NCBI RefSeq assembly: GCF_001693735.1
Contig: NZ_LWDV01000010.1
Span: forward strand, 554,552 to 618,551
DNA length: 64,000 bases
Reading direction: 5' to 3'
From: Orenia metallireducens
GTDB lineage: Bacteria > Bacillota > Halanaerobiia > Halobacteroidales > Halobacteroidaceae
The first letter of the stretch is position 1. Each line of letters opens with the position of its first letter. A program made the translations under genes and the position numbers. This document shows, piece by piece, positions 53,713 to 63,742 of the stretch. Below the pieces are notes generated by a model that worked only from the letters and a program-made list of their open reading frames with translations, had not been told where the DNA came from and made no database searches.

Positions 53713-54590
53713 TATGAAGCCCCCTCAGCCTTTGTCTTCCACCTACGATGTAACCATAGCCATTGGTCAGGATAATCTCTGACTTGGTTTCCTAAAGAGT
53801 AAGCCAACTCTTGTAATTTAGCCTTTATCTCATCTTCATTTGCATCCTTGGCAACCTCAATACCTTCTTCTATAATCAACCGATAATTCTCCCCTTCCCT
53901 TACCATATAAGCAGGAAGAATTACTGCTCCAGTCTTTTGAGCAAAGACCACTGGTCCTGTAGGGGTAGATGCAGGTCTATTTAAAAAATCTATAAAGGTT
54001 CCTTTAGAATGAGCATCTTGATCACCTAAAATTAGAAGTAACTCTTTTTTTATTAATGATTTAAAGGCTCCTCTAACCCCTTTACCCTTCTTATCAAAGA
54101 CCTTACCACCTTTACTCTTTCTAATCTTTAGAATTTCTTTATTAATAAAGGGATTCTTAAACATCCGAGCAATCCCATTTATAGGATAACCTAACCAAGA
54201 TAAATATAGACCCAATAAATCCCAATTACCTATGTGACCAGTAAATACAATTACACCTTTGTTCTTGCTATAGGCTTTTTCTAGATATTCTAACCCATTA
54301 ACCTTAATCTTATTATTAAAATCAGTATCAGTCCAGTTTTCTAAAGTAATAGTTTCTACAAATTTAATAGCTATATCCTGAAAAACCAACTTAACTAGCC
54401 TTTCAGCCTCTTCTCTAGAATAGCCTAAAGATAATTTAATATTTTTAACAGCTAACTTCCTACGATCTTTGACAATATAATATAATAAACTACCCAATAA
54501 TTTAGCAAAAAGATGATTAACCTTTCTAGGTATCAGGTTAATCAGTGATTTAAATGACTTAAAAAGCCAATAAAAAAACTTATCCCTCAT
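53712..54590 (-). CDS. lpxL: Lipid A lauroyl-type acyltransferase (LpxL/HtrB family)
   Basis: A membrane-associated enzyme of 292 residues that adds a secondary acyl chain to Kdo-lipid A. The H-x4-D catalytic motif is HIGNWD in VIVFTGHIGNWDLLGLYL, near residue 115. Later motifs include LILGDQDAH and NRPASTPTGPVVFAQKTGA. An N-terminal hydrophobic stretch could anchor it. ATG 54590 has AGGTG six bases upstream; the GTG at 54599 is within that site. Only one such gene is in the window, so lipid A may carry fewer secondary chains than in enterics. Confidence 0.88.
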   Translation of the reverse strand: MRDKFFYWLFKSFKSLINLIPRKVNHLFAKLLGSLLYYIVKDRRKLAVKNIKLSLGYSREEAERLVKLVFQDIAIKFVETITLENWTDTDFNNKIKVNGLEYLEKAYSKNKGVIVFTGHIGNWDLLGLYLSWLGYPINGIARMFKNPFINKEILKIRKSKGGKVFDKKGKGVRGAFKSLIKKELLLILGDQDAHSKGTFIDFLNRPASTPTGPVVFAQKTGAVILPAYMVREGENYRLIIEEGIEVAKDANEDEIKAKLQELAYSLGNQVRDYPDQWLWLHRRWKTKAEGAS

Positions 54591-54612
54591 AACAGCCACC
54601 TCTTAACAAACA

Positions 54613-55119
54613 TTATTCCCCTTGACACTCTAAAATAAATTCTATAGCCTCTCTTACAGCCCCTTGTCCACCTTCTTTAGTTGTGATGTAGTCAACTACC
54701 TCCTTTACCTTTTTCACACCATTAGCTGGAGTAAAGGATAATCCAACCCTTTCTAAAATATCTAAGTCATTGACATCATCACCAATATAAGCAACTTCTT
54801 CTTTAGTTACATTATATTTATCTAAGACATTATTAAAGACTTTAATCTTATCTTTAATATTTTGATGGACTTCCTTAATACTCAATTCCTCAGCCCTACG
54901 CTCTACCAACTTTGATTCTCTTCCTGTAATAATAGCAGTTGAAATCCCAGCCTCATGGGCTAGCTGAATCCCTTTTCCATCATGAACATGAAAGAATTTA
55001 AGTTCTTCACCATTATTCCCTAAAATGATTCTACCATCAGTTAAAACACCATCTACATCAGTAATAAATAACTTTATTCTTTTAGCCTTCTCTCTTAAAA
55101 TCAACTCCACCCTATTCAT
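54613..55119 (-). CDS. kdsC: Kdo-8-phosphate phosphatase
   Basis: A HAD-family phosphatase of 168 residues that removes phosphate from Kdo-8-phosphate. DVDGVLTDG places the nucleophile and general acid at Asp21 and Asp23; ITGRES and YIGDDVNDLDILE supply the other HAD motifs. It lacks a cap insertion, as expected for the tetrameric KdsC group. The promoter upstream (55174-55203) suggests it opens a unit running through lptC-lptA-lptB-lptF. The exact start is unsure because AGGGG abuts the ATG. Confidence 0.93.
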   Translation of the reverse strand: MNRVELILREKAKRIKLFITDVDGVLTDGRIILGNNGEELKFFHVHDGKGIQLAHEAGISTAIITGRESKLVERRAEELSIKEVHQNIKDKIKVFNNVLDKYNVTKEEVAYIGDDVNDLDILERVGLSFTPANGVKKVKEVVDYITTKEGGQGAVREAIEFILECQGE

Positions 55120-55173
55120 CCCCTATATTTTTATTATAGATACTCAATTTCAATTATACCTTGCCCTATATTA

Positions 55174-55203
55174 ATTTTAAAGGTTAGACCTAGTATTTGT
55201 CAA
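55174..55203 (-). promoter_or_regulatory. Promoter before kdsC
   Basis: TTGACA (55203-55198), an 18-base spacer and TAAAAT (55179-55174) on the minus strand. The start would be near 55167, giving a leader of about 48 bases before kdsC. Confidence 0.5.
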
Positions 55204-55262
55204 TCAAACACAGACAATGACAAAATTTACTTTCTTTATTTTTAATTGTTACTTATAAATTG

Positions 55263-56249
55263 CTAAAGTACCCCAGCCTTTAATAAATCTTGGAAGTTGA
55301 GTAGTCCTAAAGGTCTGTATTCCTCATCAACTACTGGTAAATCACTAATCTCTCTCTCTTGCATAAGCTTTAAGGCTTCAGCTGCTAATTTATCTTTAGT
55401 AATTGTAGATGGGTTCTTACTCATAATCTCTTGAGCAGTCTTCTCTAATAAATCAAAAGATTCTTCTAACTGGCGCCTAATATCACCATCTGTAATAATA
55501 CCTACTAGCTTTCCTCTATCATCAATAATATTGGCTGCTCCCATTCTAGATGAAGTCATAACAAATAAGGTCTCTTTTAATGTAGCTTCTTGATCTACAA
55601 CAGGATTTCTCTCTCTAATATGTAAGACATCCTCTACTGTTAATAATAGTCTCCTACCAAGACTTCCCCCTGGATGATAAAGGGCAAAATCTTCAGGCTG
55701 AAAATCTCTTGCCCATAATAAAGCGATTGCTAAGGCATCCCCTAAGGCCAAAGTTGCTGTAGTGCTTGCTGTTGGGGCTAAATTTAAAGGGCATGCCTCT
55801 TCTTCTACACCTGTATCTAAGATATAATTAGCAGTTTCTGCTAAAGTAGAGGTCTTTCCACCAGTCATAGCAATTAGCTTTGCTCCAATTCTTTTAATAA
55901 CTGGTAAGATTTTAATAACCTCTTCTGTCTCCCCACTATTGGATAGAGCAATTACTATATCCTGATTGGTTACCATCCCTAAATCACCATGTATCGCTTC
56001 AGCAGGATGTAAAAAGAAGGAAGGTGTTCCTGTACTAGATAAAGTCGCTGCTAGTTTTTTAGCGATAAATCCTGATTTGCCCATACCAGTCATAATCACC
56101 CTTCCACTACACTCTAGAATTTCTTTGACTACCTCTATAAACTCTTCATCAACTGATCTTTTCAAATTTAAGATTGATGCAGCTTCAATCTCCAAAACCT
56201 CTATAGCCTGCTTCTTTATCTCTGTTATATCTAATTTGTCTATATCCAT
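55263..56249 (-). CDS. kdsD: Arabinose-5-phosphate isomerase
   Basis: A protein of 328 residues that turns ribulose-5-phosphate into arabinose-5-phosphate, the first step of Kdo synthesis. The SIS domain (about 35-175) has VIMTGMGKSGFIAKKLAATL, SSTGTPSFFLHPAEAIHGDLG and ALSNSGETEEV; two CBS domains follow at about 205-325. This is the usual KdsD build. ATG 56249 has AAAGGAG eight bases upstream; an in-frame GTG at 56258 directly abuts that site and is rejected. Confidence 0.94.
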   Translation of the reverse strand: MDIDKLDITEIKKQAIEVLEIEAASILNLKRSVDEEFIEVVKEILECSGRVIMTGMGKSGFIAKKLAATLSSTGTPSFFLHPAEAIHGDLGMVTNQDIVIALSNSGETEEVIKILPVIKRIGAKLIAMTGGKTSTLAETANYILDTGVEEEACPLNLAPTASTTATLALGDALAIALLWARDFQPEDFALYHPGGSLGRRLLLTVEDVLHIRERNPVVDQEATLKETLFVMTSSRMGAANIIDDRGKLVGIITDGDIRRQLEESFDLLEKTAQEIMSKNPSTITKDKLAAEALKLMQEREISDLPVVDEEYRPLGLLNFQDLLKAGVL

Positions 56250-56318
56250 CAAGAACACTCCTTTTTTCTATAATCGATAAGTTAAGGCGAGGTAACCTCG
56301 CCATTAAAATGTTATCTA

Positions 56319-57146
56319 TTAAATATCTTTAACAATTTCATCAATTGCTTTAGCTTTGCTTAAAAGCTCTTCTAAATCTTCTAATCTAACCATATTTGGA
56401 CCATCACATAATGCTTTAGAAGGCTCATCATGCACCTCCATAAATAGTGCATCTACTCCTGCTCCTACTGCAGCTCTAGTTAAGTAAGGAACAAATTTTC
56501 TCTCTCCTGCTGAAGAGTCTCCTGCTCCTCCAGGCAACTGTACACTATGAGTTGCATCAAAGACTACTGGATATCCTGTATCTCTCATTATTGGGAAGGA
56601 ACGCATATCTACAACTAAGTTATTATAGCCAAAGCTTACCCCACGCTCTGTTAATAAAATCTTTTCATTACCAGTACTTTCAATCTTCTTTACTACCTGC
56701 TCAATATCCCAAGGTGCTAAAAATTGTCCCTTCTTGACATTAATTACTCGGTCAGTCTTTCCTGCTGCTACTACTAAATCTGTCTGTCTAGATAAAAATG
56801 CTGGAATCTGCATAATATCTAATACTTCTGCAGCAGCCTTTGCTTGATCTATAGTATGTATATCAGAGATAACTGGTAAATTAAACTGATCCTTAACCTT
56901 CTGTAAGATTCTTAATCCTTCTTCCAAGCCTGGACCTCTAAAGGATTCTATTGAAGAACGATTGGCTTTATCATAAGAACTCTTAAAGACATATGGAATT
57001 CCTAATTTCTCTGTAATCTCTTTTACCTTTTCAGCAATTCTAAGTACTCTATCTTCACTCTCAATAGCACAAGGTCCTGCCAATAAAACAAAAGGACGAT
57101 TATTACCAAAGATAACTTTATCATTTAATGCAACCTCTTTAACCAT
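56319..57146 (-). CDS. kdsA: Kdo-8-phosphate synthase
   Basis: This 275-residue enzyme condenses arabinose-5-phosphate with phosphoenolpyruvate. [55 protein letters not shown] and the [13 protein letters not shown] segment match KdsA throughout and the length is normal. It lies between kdsD (69 bases away) and kdsB, so the full Kdo pathway kdsD-kdsA-kdsC-kdsB is clustered. The ATG has GGGGGG seven bases upstream. Confidence 0.96.
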   Translation of the reverse strand: MVKEVALNDKVIFGNNRPFVLLAGPCAIESEDRVLRIAEKVKEITEKLGIPYVFKSSYDKANRSSIESFRGPGLEEGLRILQKVKDQFNLPVISDIHTIDQAKAAAEVLDIMQIPAFLSRQTDLVVAAGKTDRVINVKKGQFLAPWDIEQVVKKIESTGNEKILLTERGVSFGYNNLVVDMRSFPIMRDTGYPVVFDATHSVQLPGGAGDSSAGERKFVPYLTRAAVGAGVDALFMEVHDEPSKALCDGPNMVRLEDLEELLSKAKAIDEIVKDI

Positions 57147-57170
57147 CTTAATACCCCCCGTTTTTTAATT

Positions 57171-57266
57171 TATAGTTGACAGTGTACAATTAAAACCATT
57201 TGGAATATTTTATACCAGCATCAAATCTTGATCTTAACTGTCAACTGTACACCGTACACTGTCAAC
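57171..57266. repeat. TGTACA-type repeat pair that runs into kdsB
   Basis: Two short repeat stretches, 57171-57196 and 57234-57266, are inverted relative to each other. The second supplies the last ten codons and stop of kdsB. The family is the same as that at 44119-44153. Confidence 0.75.
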
Positions 57267-57977
57267 TATCTCTCTAACTTTCTCCAAATCTTCTTCAGTA
57301 TCTACACCAATTGCTTGATGCTTGGTCTCTACAACCTTAATTTTATAACCATTCTCTAAAACCCTTAGCTGTTCTAAGGACTCTTTCTGTTCTAAAGGTG
57401 TAGCCTTCATCTTAGCATAATCTAATAAAAATCCTCTACGGTAAACATACAGCCCAATATGCTTATAATATGTATTGTCAATATCTGTTCTAGGGTAAGG
57501 AATCATGGCTCTTGAGAAATAAAGAGCAAAATCATCCTTATCTGTTACTACTTTAACAACATGAGGACTCTCTAATTCTTCTTGAGAGGTTATCCTCTGT
57601 TTTAAAGTCCCCATCTTAATAGAAGTATCTTCTAATAATGGTCTGACTGCTTGATCAATCATTGCAGGATTGATTAAAGGTTCATCACCTTGGACATTGA
57701 CTATTATCTCCGAAGATAGTTCTTTAGCTACTTCTGCCAATCTATCAGTCCCAGTTTTATGCTCTGCAGAGGTCATCACTACTTCTCCACCAAAAGCTTT
57801 AACTGTATCATAAATTCTACTATCATCTGTAGCTACAATAACTTTATCTAATGTAGTAGATAGTTTGACCTGTTCATATACTCTTTGAATCATTGACTTA
57901 CCACAGATATCTTTAAGGGGCTTTCCAGGTAATCTAGTAGATGAATAACGCGCTGGTATAATTGCTATTACTTTCAT
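57234..57977 (-). CDS. kdsB: CMP-Kdo synthetase
   Basis: This 247-residue enzyme activates Kdo with CTP for WaaA. It starts [20 protein letters not shown], followed by [35 protein letters not shown] and [12 protein letters not shown]. The normal family ends shortly after the [14 protein letters not shown] region; here ten extra residues [11 protein letters not shown]-like, rich in Val, Asp and Ser, come from a dispersed repeat. The fold should be unaffected. The start has GGAGG seven bases upstream and overlaps the lpxK stop by four bases. Confidence 0.95.
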   Translation of the reverse strand: MKVIAIIPARYSSTRLPGKPLKDICGKSMIQRVYEQVKLSTTLDKVIVATDDSRIYDTVKAFGGEVVMTSAEHKTGTDRLAEVAKELSSEIIVNVQGDEPLINPAMIDQAVRPLLEDTSIKMGTLKQRITSQEELESPHVVKVVTDKDDFALYFSRAMIPYPRTDIDNTYYKHIGLYVYRRGFLLDYAKMKATPLEQKESLEQLRVLENGYKIKVVETKHQAIGVDTEEDLEKVREIVDSVRCTVDS

Positions 57978-59095
57978 CTTACTACCTCCAATCTATCAAT
58001 CAACTCATCAAACTTATAAATTGAGTCAATAATCCCTATCTCTATTCCTAATACTTCAAAGGATATCATCTCTAATTCAATCTCCTCTAATAAATCATCA
58101 TCAATACTAACAGCATCCTTCTCTGTAGTAATAATTCTATCAACATTCTTCTCACTAGCTAAAGCATATATCTCTAAAACTTCCTTACGAGTATAAGTAT
58201 GATGGTCAGCAAATCTTAGCTTATCGATTAATTCTGCCCCCAAACCACGTAAGGTCTCCTCAAAAGCTTTAGGGTTACCTATACCCGAGACAGCTAAAAT
58301 TTTCTCACCAGTTAAATTAATTTCATTCTGTTGATTGCTATTTATTTTACGTAAGTAAGTTGGATTATGTTTAGTGGTGATTATCATAGCCGCAGGATTA
58401 ATCTCAATCAGCCTTTTTTTAATATCTCTTAACTTATTATCCCCAATCTGATCTACTTTAGTTAAAAAAAAGATATGAGCTCTCTTTAAAGAACTTAAAG
58501 GCTCTCTTAATAAACCTCTAGGTAAGAGATGTTCATTACCAAAAGGATTAGTAGCATCAATTACTACTAGATCATAATCTCTAGCAACCTGTAAATGTTG
58601 AAAAGCATCATCTAAAATAATAAAATCAGGGTCAAATTCCTGGCAAGCAAACTCTCCAGTTTGGCTTCTTTCTGAACCAATAATGACTGGTATACCTTTT
58701 AAACTACTTGCCAACATATAAGCCTCATCACCAGCTTCCTCAGCATTCATTAAAACCTCATTACCATCAGAAACCAAACCTATCTCATCAGAAAAATTAG
58801 CTTTATAACCACGATTTAAAATAACAACTTTATGCCCCTTCCCTACTAAAGTCTTAGCCAACAGTTGAACTACTGGTGTCTTTCCAGTACCACCAACGGT
58901 TATATTACCTACACTAATTACCTTGGCTGCTAAACTCTTCTGCTTTTTTATCCCCCAGCTATACATTAACTTCCTTAAATTCACTATTCCTTGGTATAAA
59001 AATGATAATAAATTTAATACTATTAAAATTATTTTAGCTATAATTCCAGTCTCTTTACCATTAATAACATCCAACAAATATTCTTCTATCTTCAT
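57974..59095 (-). CDS. lpxK: Tetraacyldisaccharide 4'-kinase
   Basis: An inner-membrane kinase of 373 residues that phosphorylates the lipid A precursor at the 4' position. An N-terminal hydrophobic segment (about 18-40) is followed by [21 protein letters not shown] with the Walker A loop, [27 protein letters not shown] and DAVSIDDD. Length is a little above the family norm. The ATG overlaps the upstream acyltransferase-like stop by four bases. Confidence 0.94.
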   Translation of the reverse strand: MKIEEYLLDVINGKETGIIAKIILIVLNLLSFLYQGIVNLRKLMYSWGIKKQKSLAAKVISVGNITVGGTGKTPVVQLLAKTLVGKGHKVVILNRGYKANFSDEIGLVSDGNEVLMNAEEAGDEAYMLASSLKGIPVIIGSERSQTGEFACQEFDPDFIILDDAFQHLQVARDYDLVVIDATNPFGNEHLLPRGLLREPLSSLKRAHIFFLTKVDQIGDNKLRDIKKRLIEINPAAMIITTKHNPTYLRKINSNQQNEINLTGEKILAVSGIGNPKAFEETLRGLGAELIDKLRFADHHTYTRKEVLEIYALASEKNVDRIITTEKDAVSIDDDLLEEIELEMISFEVLGIEIGIIDSIYKFDELIDRLEVVR

Positions 59096-59748
59096 ATCAT
59101 TTCACCTAACATATCCTTTGCAGTTTTAACTGTTTTATTTAGACCATCTTCAACAGATTTTCTATACTCTTCTAGCTTATCATCAGATAAGTTATCTTCT
59201 ACCTCTATACTCTCTCCAAAAGCTAAGGCTACCTTAGAGAATGGTAAAGGAAGTTGAAATTTATCCCAGCTATTAAAGACCTTCTCTTTAGAAAAAGCAA
59301 CCCCACCAGGAATTATAACACTATTACTCTTCTGTGCCAAATAAACAACCCCTGCTTGAGCTTGGTACCTTGGACCTCTAGGTCCATCGGGTGTAATAGC
59401 TATATTCTTTCCTGCTTTCAATTTCTTTATTAACTTTAATAAAGAACGAGCTCCACCTCTAGAAGTTGAACCTCTAACCATCTCCCAGCCCATCTTCTTT
59501 AATACCCTGCTAATATACTCTCCATCTCTACTCTGACTAGCTAAACCTACATAACCTTGATCTTGAAGATAGTATGCAGGAAACCATAGTTGTCCATGCC
59601 AAAAAGCTAAGATAATAGACTTCCCAGACTCTTTTGCTTCTAAGAGTCTCTCTTTATTCTTTACTTCTATCTTTAAAGTACCACTAGTAATCCTTTGTAA
59701 AAGATAAGCAAATTGAGGAATTATTTTATATTTCAATCCCTCTTTCAT
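59092..59748 (-). CDS. DUF374 lysophospholipid acyltransferase-like protein
   Basis: A protein of 218 residues with the DUF374 pattern: IILAFWHGQLWFPAYY near residue 40, SQSRDGEY, RGSTSRGGARSLLKL and ITPDGPRGPRYQAQAGVVYLAQ. DUF374 proteins resemble glycerol-phosphate/lipid A acyltransferases and sit in lipid A gene clusters, but the exact reaction is not established. Position between msbA and lpxK with close spacing or overlap supports a lipid A role, perhaps Kdo-dependent acylation. Confidence 0.82.
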   Translation of the reverse strand: MKEGLKYKIIPQFAYLLQRITSGTLKIEVKNKERLLEAKESGKSIILAFWHGQLWFPAYYLQDQGYVGLASQSRDGEYISRVLKKMGWEMVRGSTSRGGARSLLKLIKKLKAGKNIAITPDGPRGPRYQAQAGVVYLAQKSNSVIIPGGVAFSKEKVFNSWDKFQLPLPFSKVALAFGESIEVEDNLSDDKLEEYRKSVEDGLNKTVKTAKDMLGEMI

Positions 59749-59756
59749 AAGATCAC

Positions 59757-61493
59757 CTACTTATTGAACTGTATTTCATATAACTTCTTATATAATCCAC
59801 CTTTTACCAAAAGCTCCTGATGACTTCCCATCTCTACTACCTTTCCTCTTTCCATAACTACAATCTTGTCAGCATCTAAAATAGTAGACAATCTATGTGC
59901 AATGACAAAAGTTGTTCTATTCTTCATCAATCTATCTAAGGCCTCTTGAACTAAAGCCTCTGATTCTGTATCTAAGGCTGACGTAGCTTCATCTAGAATC
60001 AAAATATCTGGGTCCTTTAAAATTGCCCTAGCTATAGCAATTCTCTGCTTTTGTCCCCCAGATAATCCTGCACCCCTCTCACCAATCTCTGTCTTATAAC
60101 CCTTAGGGAATTGAATAATGAAATCATGGGCATTTGCTGCCTTAGCAGCATTAATAACCTCTTCCTCACTGGCATCTAAACGACCATAGAGAATATTGTC
60201 AGCAATAGTTCCACTAAATAGAACAGTCTCTTGAGGAACGATTCCAATCTTATCCCTTAGTGACTCAATGGTAACATCCCTTATATCTATACCATCAATA
60301 GTTATCTCTCCACTATCTGGATCGTAAAAACGGGGTATCATATTGACTAGAGTAGATTTTCCTGCCCCACTAGAACCTGCCAAAGCAATAACTTGTCCAG
60401 GATTGGCAGCTAGGTTAATACCATCTAAGGCTATCTCATCATCTTTATAACTAAATTTAACATCTTTAAATTCTATATATCCATTAATATCATTAAGTTC
60501 TTTAGCATCTTTTTTATTTCGAACTGTTGGCTCAATATCGATAACCTCAAATATCCGTTCAGCAGCTGCTAAAGCTCTCTGGATTGTACCAGATAGTCTA
60601 GTTAAAGATTTTAAGGGATTTGTAATATATAATAATAAAGCAAAATATCCTGTCAATTCTCCTGGAGTCATTTTACCTGCCATAACCTCTCGTCCACCAT
60701 ACCATAAAATAATGATAAAGGATAGAGAAGCTAATAATTCAGTAATTGGAGTTAAAGTAGCATTCAATTGAGAGTTTTTCATATTAGCACGGAAGTTTTC
60801 AAAGTTTTCATTGCTAAAACGTTCATATTCATACTCTTCACGACCAAAAGATTTGACAACTCTAATTCCACTGATCGTCTCTTGTAAGATATCTGACACG
60901 CTAGCTACCTTAACCTGAGCCTTCTTACTTACCTTCCTAATCTTCTTATTAAACTTGTCTATAACATAAGCAATTAGTGGAAAGACAATAAAGGTAGCTA
61001 AGGTTAATCTCCAATTATCATAAAACAACTTGAATAATCCAAAGGCAAGCTGGAAGAACAAACTGAAGATACCAATAGCGCCAGAGACAATAGCTCCCTG
61101 TAAAATCCCTACATCATTGGTTGCTCTAGACATTATCTCCCCAGTCTTATTTTTAGCATAAAAATCTAAAGATAAACACTGTAAATGTCCATATAAATCA
61201 TTACGCATATCCTTAATCGCACTTTGGGAGACATAAGCTGTAAAATATTTCTCCCCATATTGAAAGATTGCTCTAAAGAAAAATATTAAGAACATTCCTA
61301 TCGCAAGGAGATTTAATTCTGTAATACTTGATTCATTCTCATAAAGTCCACTAATAATTACATCCATTAATTTTTGAAATTGGTCAAAAAAGAACACAGT
61401 AAAAAAGGCATTACAAAGCATACTGATAACTCCCAATACTAATCGACCTTTATAGGGTTGTAGATACCTAAGTACACGTTTAGCTAATTCCAT
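59757..61493 (-). CDS. msbA: Lipid A flippase MsbA
   Basis: A half ABC transporter of 578 residues that flips lipid A-core across the inner membrane. Six membrane segments occupy about 15-310. The ATPase domain follows with Walker A GSSGAGKST near 370, Q-loop VPQETVLFSGT, signature LSGGQKQR, Walker B ILILDEATSALD and IAHRLST. It lies 8 bases before the DUF374 gene and directly after lpxB. General lipid/drug exporters look alike, but this context makes MsbA the best call. Confidence 0.92.
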   Translation of the reverse strand: MELAKRVLRYLQPYKGRLVLGVISMLCNAFFTVFFFDQFQKLMDVIISGLYENESSITELNLLAIGMFLIFFFRAIFQYGEKYFTAYVSQSAIKDMRNDLYGHLQCLSLDFYAKNKTGEIMSRATNDVGILQGAIVSGAIGIFSLFFQLAFGLFKLFYDNWRLTLATFIVFPLIAYVIDKFNKKIRKVSKKAQVKVASVSDILQETISGIRVVKSFGREEYEYERFSNENFENFRANMKNSQLNATLTPITELLASLSFIIILWYGGREVMAGKMTPGELTGYFALLLYITNPLKSLTRLSGTIQRALAAAERIFEVIDIEPTVRNKKDAKELNDINGYIEFKDVKFSYKDDEIALDGINLAANPGQVIALAGSSGAGKSTLVNMIPRFYDPDSGEITIDGIDIRDVTIESLRDKIGIVPQETVLFSGTIADNILYGRLDASEEEVINAAKAANAHDFIIQFPKGYKTEIGERGAGLSGGQKQRIAIARAILKDPDILILDEATSALDTESEALVQEALDRLMKNRTTFVIAHRLSTILDADKIVVMERGKVVEMGSHQELLVKGGLYKKLYEIQFNK

Positions 61494-62630
61494 TTAAATA
61501 ATACCTCCTGTGCTTAGCACTAACTTAGCTACTCTTGTGGTTGCTCCACTTTCTCCTAATTTTATTATAACCTCTTTTAACCCTGCCTTTATTTCTTCTG
61601 TTCTTTCTTTTGAATTTAATATAGCAATTGCTTCTTTAGCTATTCTCTGACCAGTTACTTCCCCTTGTAACAACTCTGGAACTATTTCCTTCTCAGCTAT
61701 GATATTAGGTAAACCTATATAAGGTAATTTAACCAACATCTTTCCTAACCAATATGTTGTCTTGGTTGTTTTATAAACAATCACCATTGGAGTTTGAAAG
61801 CAGGTAGCCTCTAAAGTAGCTGTTCCTGAAGCTACTAATAATAAATCAGCTACCTCCATCACCTCATAAGAATGGCCAGCAACCAACTTAATATCAAGAT
61901 TATACCCTCTTACCCTCTCTTCAATATTCTCTTTAGATATACTGTCTGCTAAAGGAAGTATAAATTGAATATTTTCATAGCTATTTTTAATCTCCTCTGC
62001 AGCCTCTAACATAGGGGTTAATAACCCTTCTATCTCCTGCTGACGACTCCCAGGTAATAAACCTATAACTTTGTTATTAGAATTAATATTATAAGACTTT
62101 TGAAATTCATCTCTAGATAATTCAGGCTCTACTAAATCTAAGATAGGGTGACCTACAAATTCTACATCTGCACCTGCCTCACGATAGACCTTCTCTTCCA
62201 TAGGAAAGACTGATGCAATCTTTACTTGGCATTTAGCCATCTTTTTAGCTCGCCCTTTCCCCCAAACCCAAGCAGAAGGTGCAAAATAGTTAACAGCAGG
62301 AATCCCATTCTTCTGAGCTATTTTGGCCACTTTCATATTAAAGCCAGAGTAATCTACTAATAAGATCACATCTGGCTTCTCTTCTTTCATAGCTTTATCT
62401 AATTTATTCAAAATCTTATAGGCTAATCTTAAATGCTTAATTGCCTCAATAAAACCAATAGTACTTAGTTTGGTAGGATCATAAATTAATTCTACACCTT
62501 CTAACTTCATACGTCGACCACCCATCCCAATAAACTCAAGGTCTGGATAAATCTTTTTCATCTCTTTGATTACCTTAGCTGCATACATATCTCCAGATAC
62601 TTCGCCAGCTACTACCATTATCTTTGGCAT
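61494..62630 (-). CDS. lpxB: Lipid-A-disaccharide synthase
   Basis: A GT19 enzyme of 378 residues that joins UDP-diacylglucosamine and lipid X. MVVAGEVSGDMYAAKVIKEM opens the protein; DYSGFNMKVAKIA, YFAPSAWVWGKGRAKKM, FVGHPILD and GLLPGSRQQEIEG follow. Length and order are typical. It is membrane-associated at the cytoplasmic face. Its stop is next to the msbA start. A promoter candidate upstream means it could be expressed apart from lpxI. Confidence 0.95.
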   Translation of the reverse strand: MPKIMVVAGEVSGDMYAAKVIKEMKKIYPDLEFIGMGGRRMKLEGVELIYDPTKLSTIGFIEAIKHLRLAYKILNKLDKAMKEEKPDVILLVDYSGFNMKVAKIAQKNGIPAVNYFAPSAWVWGKGRAKKMAKCQVKIASVFPMEEKVYREAGADVEFVGHPILDLVEPELSRDEFQKSYNINSNNKVIGLLPGSRQQEIEGLLTPMLEAAEEIKNSYENIQFILPLADSISKENIEERVRGYNLDIKLVAGHSYEVMEVADLLLVASGTATLEATCFQTPMVIVYKTTKTTYWLGKMLVKLPYIGLPNIIAEKEIVPELLQGEVTGQRIAKEAIAILNSKERTEEIKAGLKEVIIKLGESGATTRVAKLVLSTGGII

Positions 62631-62645
62631 TTAATCCCCCACCCT

Positions 62646-62795
62646 TAGTTCAATTTACAATGTACAATGAACACTTAAAAAAATAATTCTTAAAGATATT
62701 AAGAATAACTATTATTGTAGATTTAGGTTCTCTATTACAAAATTTTATTTAAGCAGTCTTAATTATCAATTGTAAATCGTACATTGTACATTTAA
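62646..62795. repeat. TGTACA-type repeats between lpxI and lpxB
   Basis: Short repeats at 62646-62672 (CAATTTACAATGTACAATG) and 62763-62795 (CAATTGTAAATCGTACATTG) are in opposite orientation and flank the candidate lpxB promoter. A hairpin of about 20 bases per arm could form across the gap. Confidence 0.65.
62742..62769 (-). promoter_or_regulatory. Candidate promoter before lpxB
   Basis: TTGATA (62769-62764), a 16-base spacer and TAAAAT (62747-62742) on the minus strand, about 110 bases before the lpxB start. Confidence 0.4.
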
Positions 62796-62862
62796 AAGTA
62801 TAACTTTATATCTATATCTATGTCTATATCGAAATTAAAATAGCACATAAATTAATATAATA

Positions 62863-63675
62863 TCAATCTTCTTCCATTGCTACAACTGCAATCCCTGCTT
62901 CATTTGCTCCTTTGATAAACTCTTCTTGATTGACAATAAAGGTCTTTTTGGCTTCAATTATCAAGCCTTTAGCCTTTACTTTAACCAATTTATCCAAAGT
63001 ATCTAAACCAACAGCAGGAATATCGAATCTAAAGTCTTGCTGAGGTTTACTTACCTTTGCTACGATAACTCCTCCTCGCCCTAGTTGACCACCTCTTAAA
63101 ATAGCTTGGTCGGTTCCTTCAATAGCTTCTACAGCCATTACAGCTTTATCCTTGACAACAACAGTTTGCCCAATATCCAAGCCTCCTATTTCTTTTGCCA
63201 TCTTAAAACCATACTTCATATCAGCTAATGTTTCAGCATCAGGCTCAACTTCTGTTAAAAGCCCCTCAGCTGGTAATAATGCAGCTATATATTTAGTCTG
63301 ATTACTGATTTTAATGCCAGCTGATTCTAATTCCTTAACAATTGCTAGCATAATCGAATCATCATTCTTTTCTTTTAAATTGCTAAGTAGAAGCATAAAT
63401 CTCTGATCTAACTCTATTCCTTGATAAAGTAGCTCTTTAGTTACCTTACCTAGCATTACAACCTCAGAAATTCCTTCTTCTTTGAGAGTATTTATAATTT
63501 TATTTAATTGCCCAGCACTAATCTGATACAACTTAGTTGCTACGCTTTTTAGCTTATCAACTTCTGCTTCTGGAGTAAGGGCAATAGCAACAACTTCATT
63601 TCCTTCTGCCTTTGCAGCATAAGTAAATTCAACAGGTAAATTTCCATTACCTGCCAGCAAACCTATTCTAGCCAT
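62863..63675 (-). CDS. lpxI: UDP-2,3-diacylglucosamine pyrophosphatase LpxI
   Basis: A protein of 270 residues that cuts UDP-2,3-diacylglucosamine to lipid X; it replaces LpxH in many bacteria. MARIGLLAGNGNLPVEFTYA, VVMLGKVTKELLYQG, AVEAIEGTDQAILRGGQLG and FRFDIPAVGLDTLDKL match the family. The ATG at 63675 has AGGAGG six bases upstream and gives the normal length; a frame from 63768 would add 31 odd residues and overlap lpxA. It sits between lpxA and lpxB, the usual order. Confidence 0.94.
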   Translation of the reverse strand: MARIGLLAGNGNLPVEFTYAAKAEGNEVVAIALTPEAEVDKLKSVATKLYQISAGQLNKIINTLKEEGISEVVMLGKVTKELLYQGIELDQRFMLLLSNLKEKNDDSIMLAIVKELESAGIKISNQTKYIAALLPAEGLLTEVEPDAETLADMKYGFKMAKEIGGLDIGQTVVVKDKAVMAVEAIEGTDQAILRGGQLGRGGVIVAKVSKPQQDFRFDIPAVGLDTLDKLVKVKAKGLIIEAKKTFIVNQEEFIKGANEAGIAVVAMEED

Positions 63676-63742
63676 AGTCAACCTCCTACTTAAGATCGAG
63701 TCTAAGCTTAAGCAAGAACTAAAACTTAAGCTCAAACTTAAT

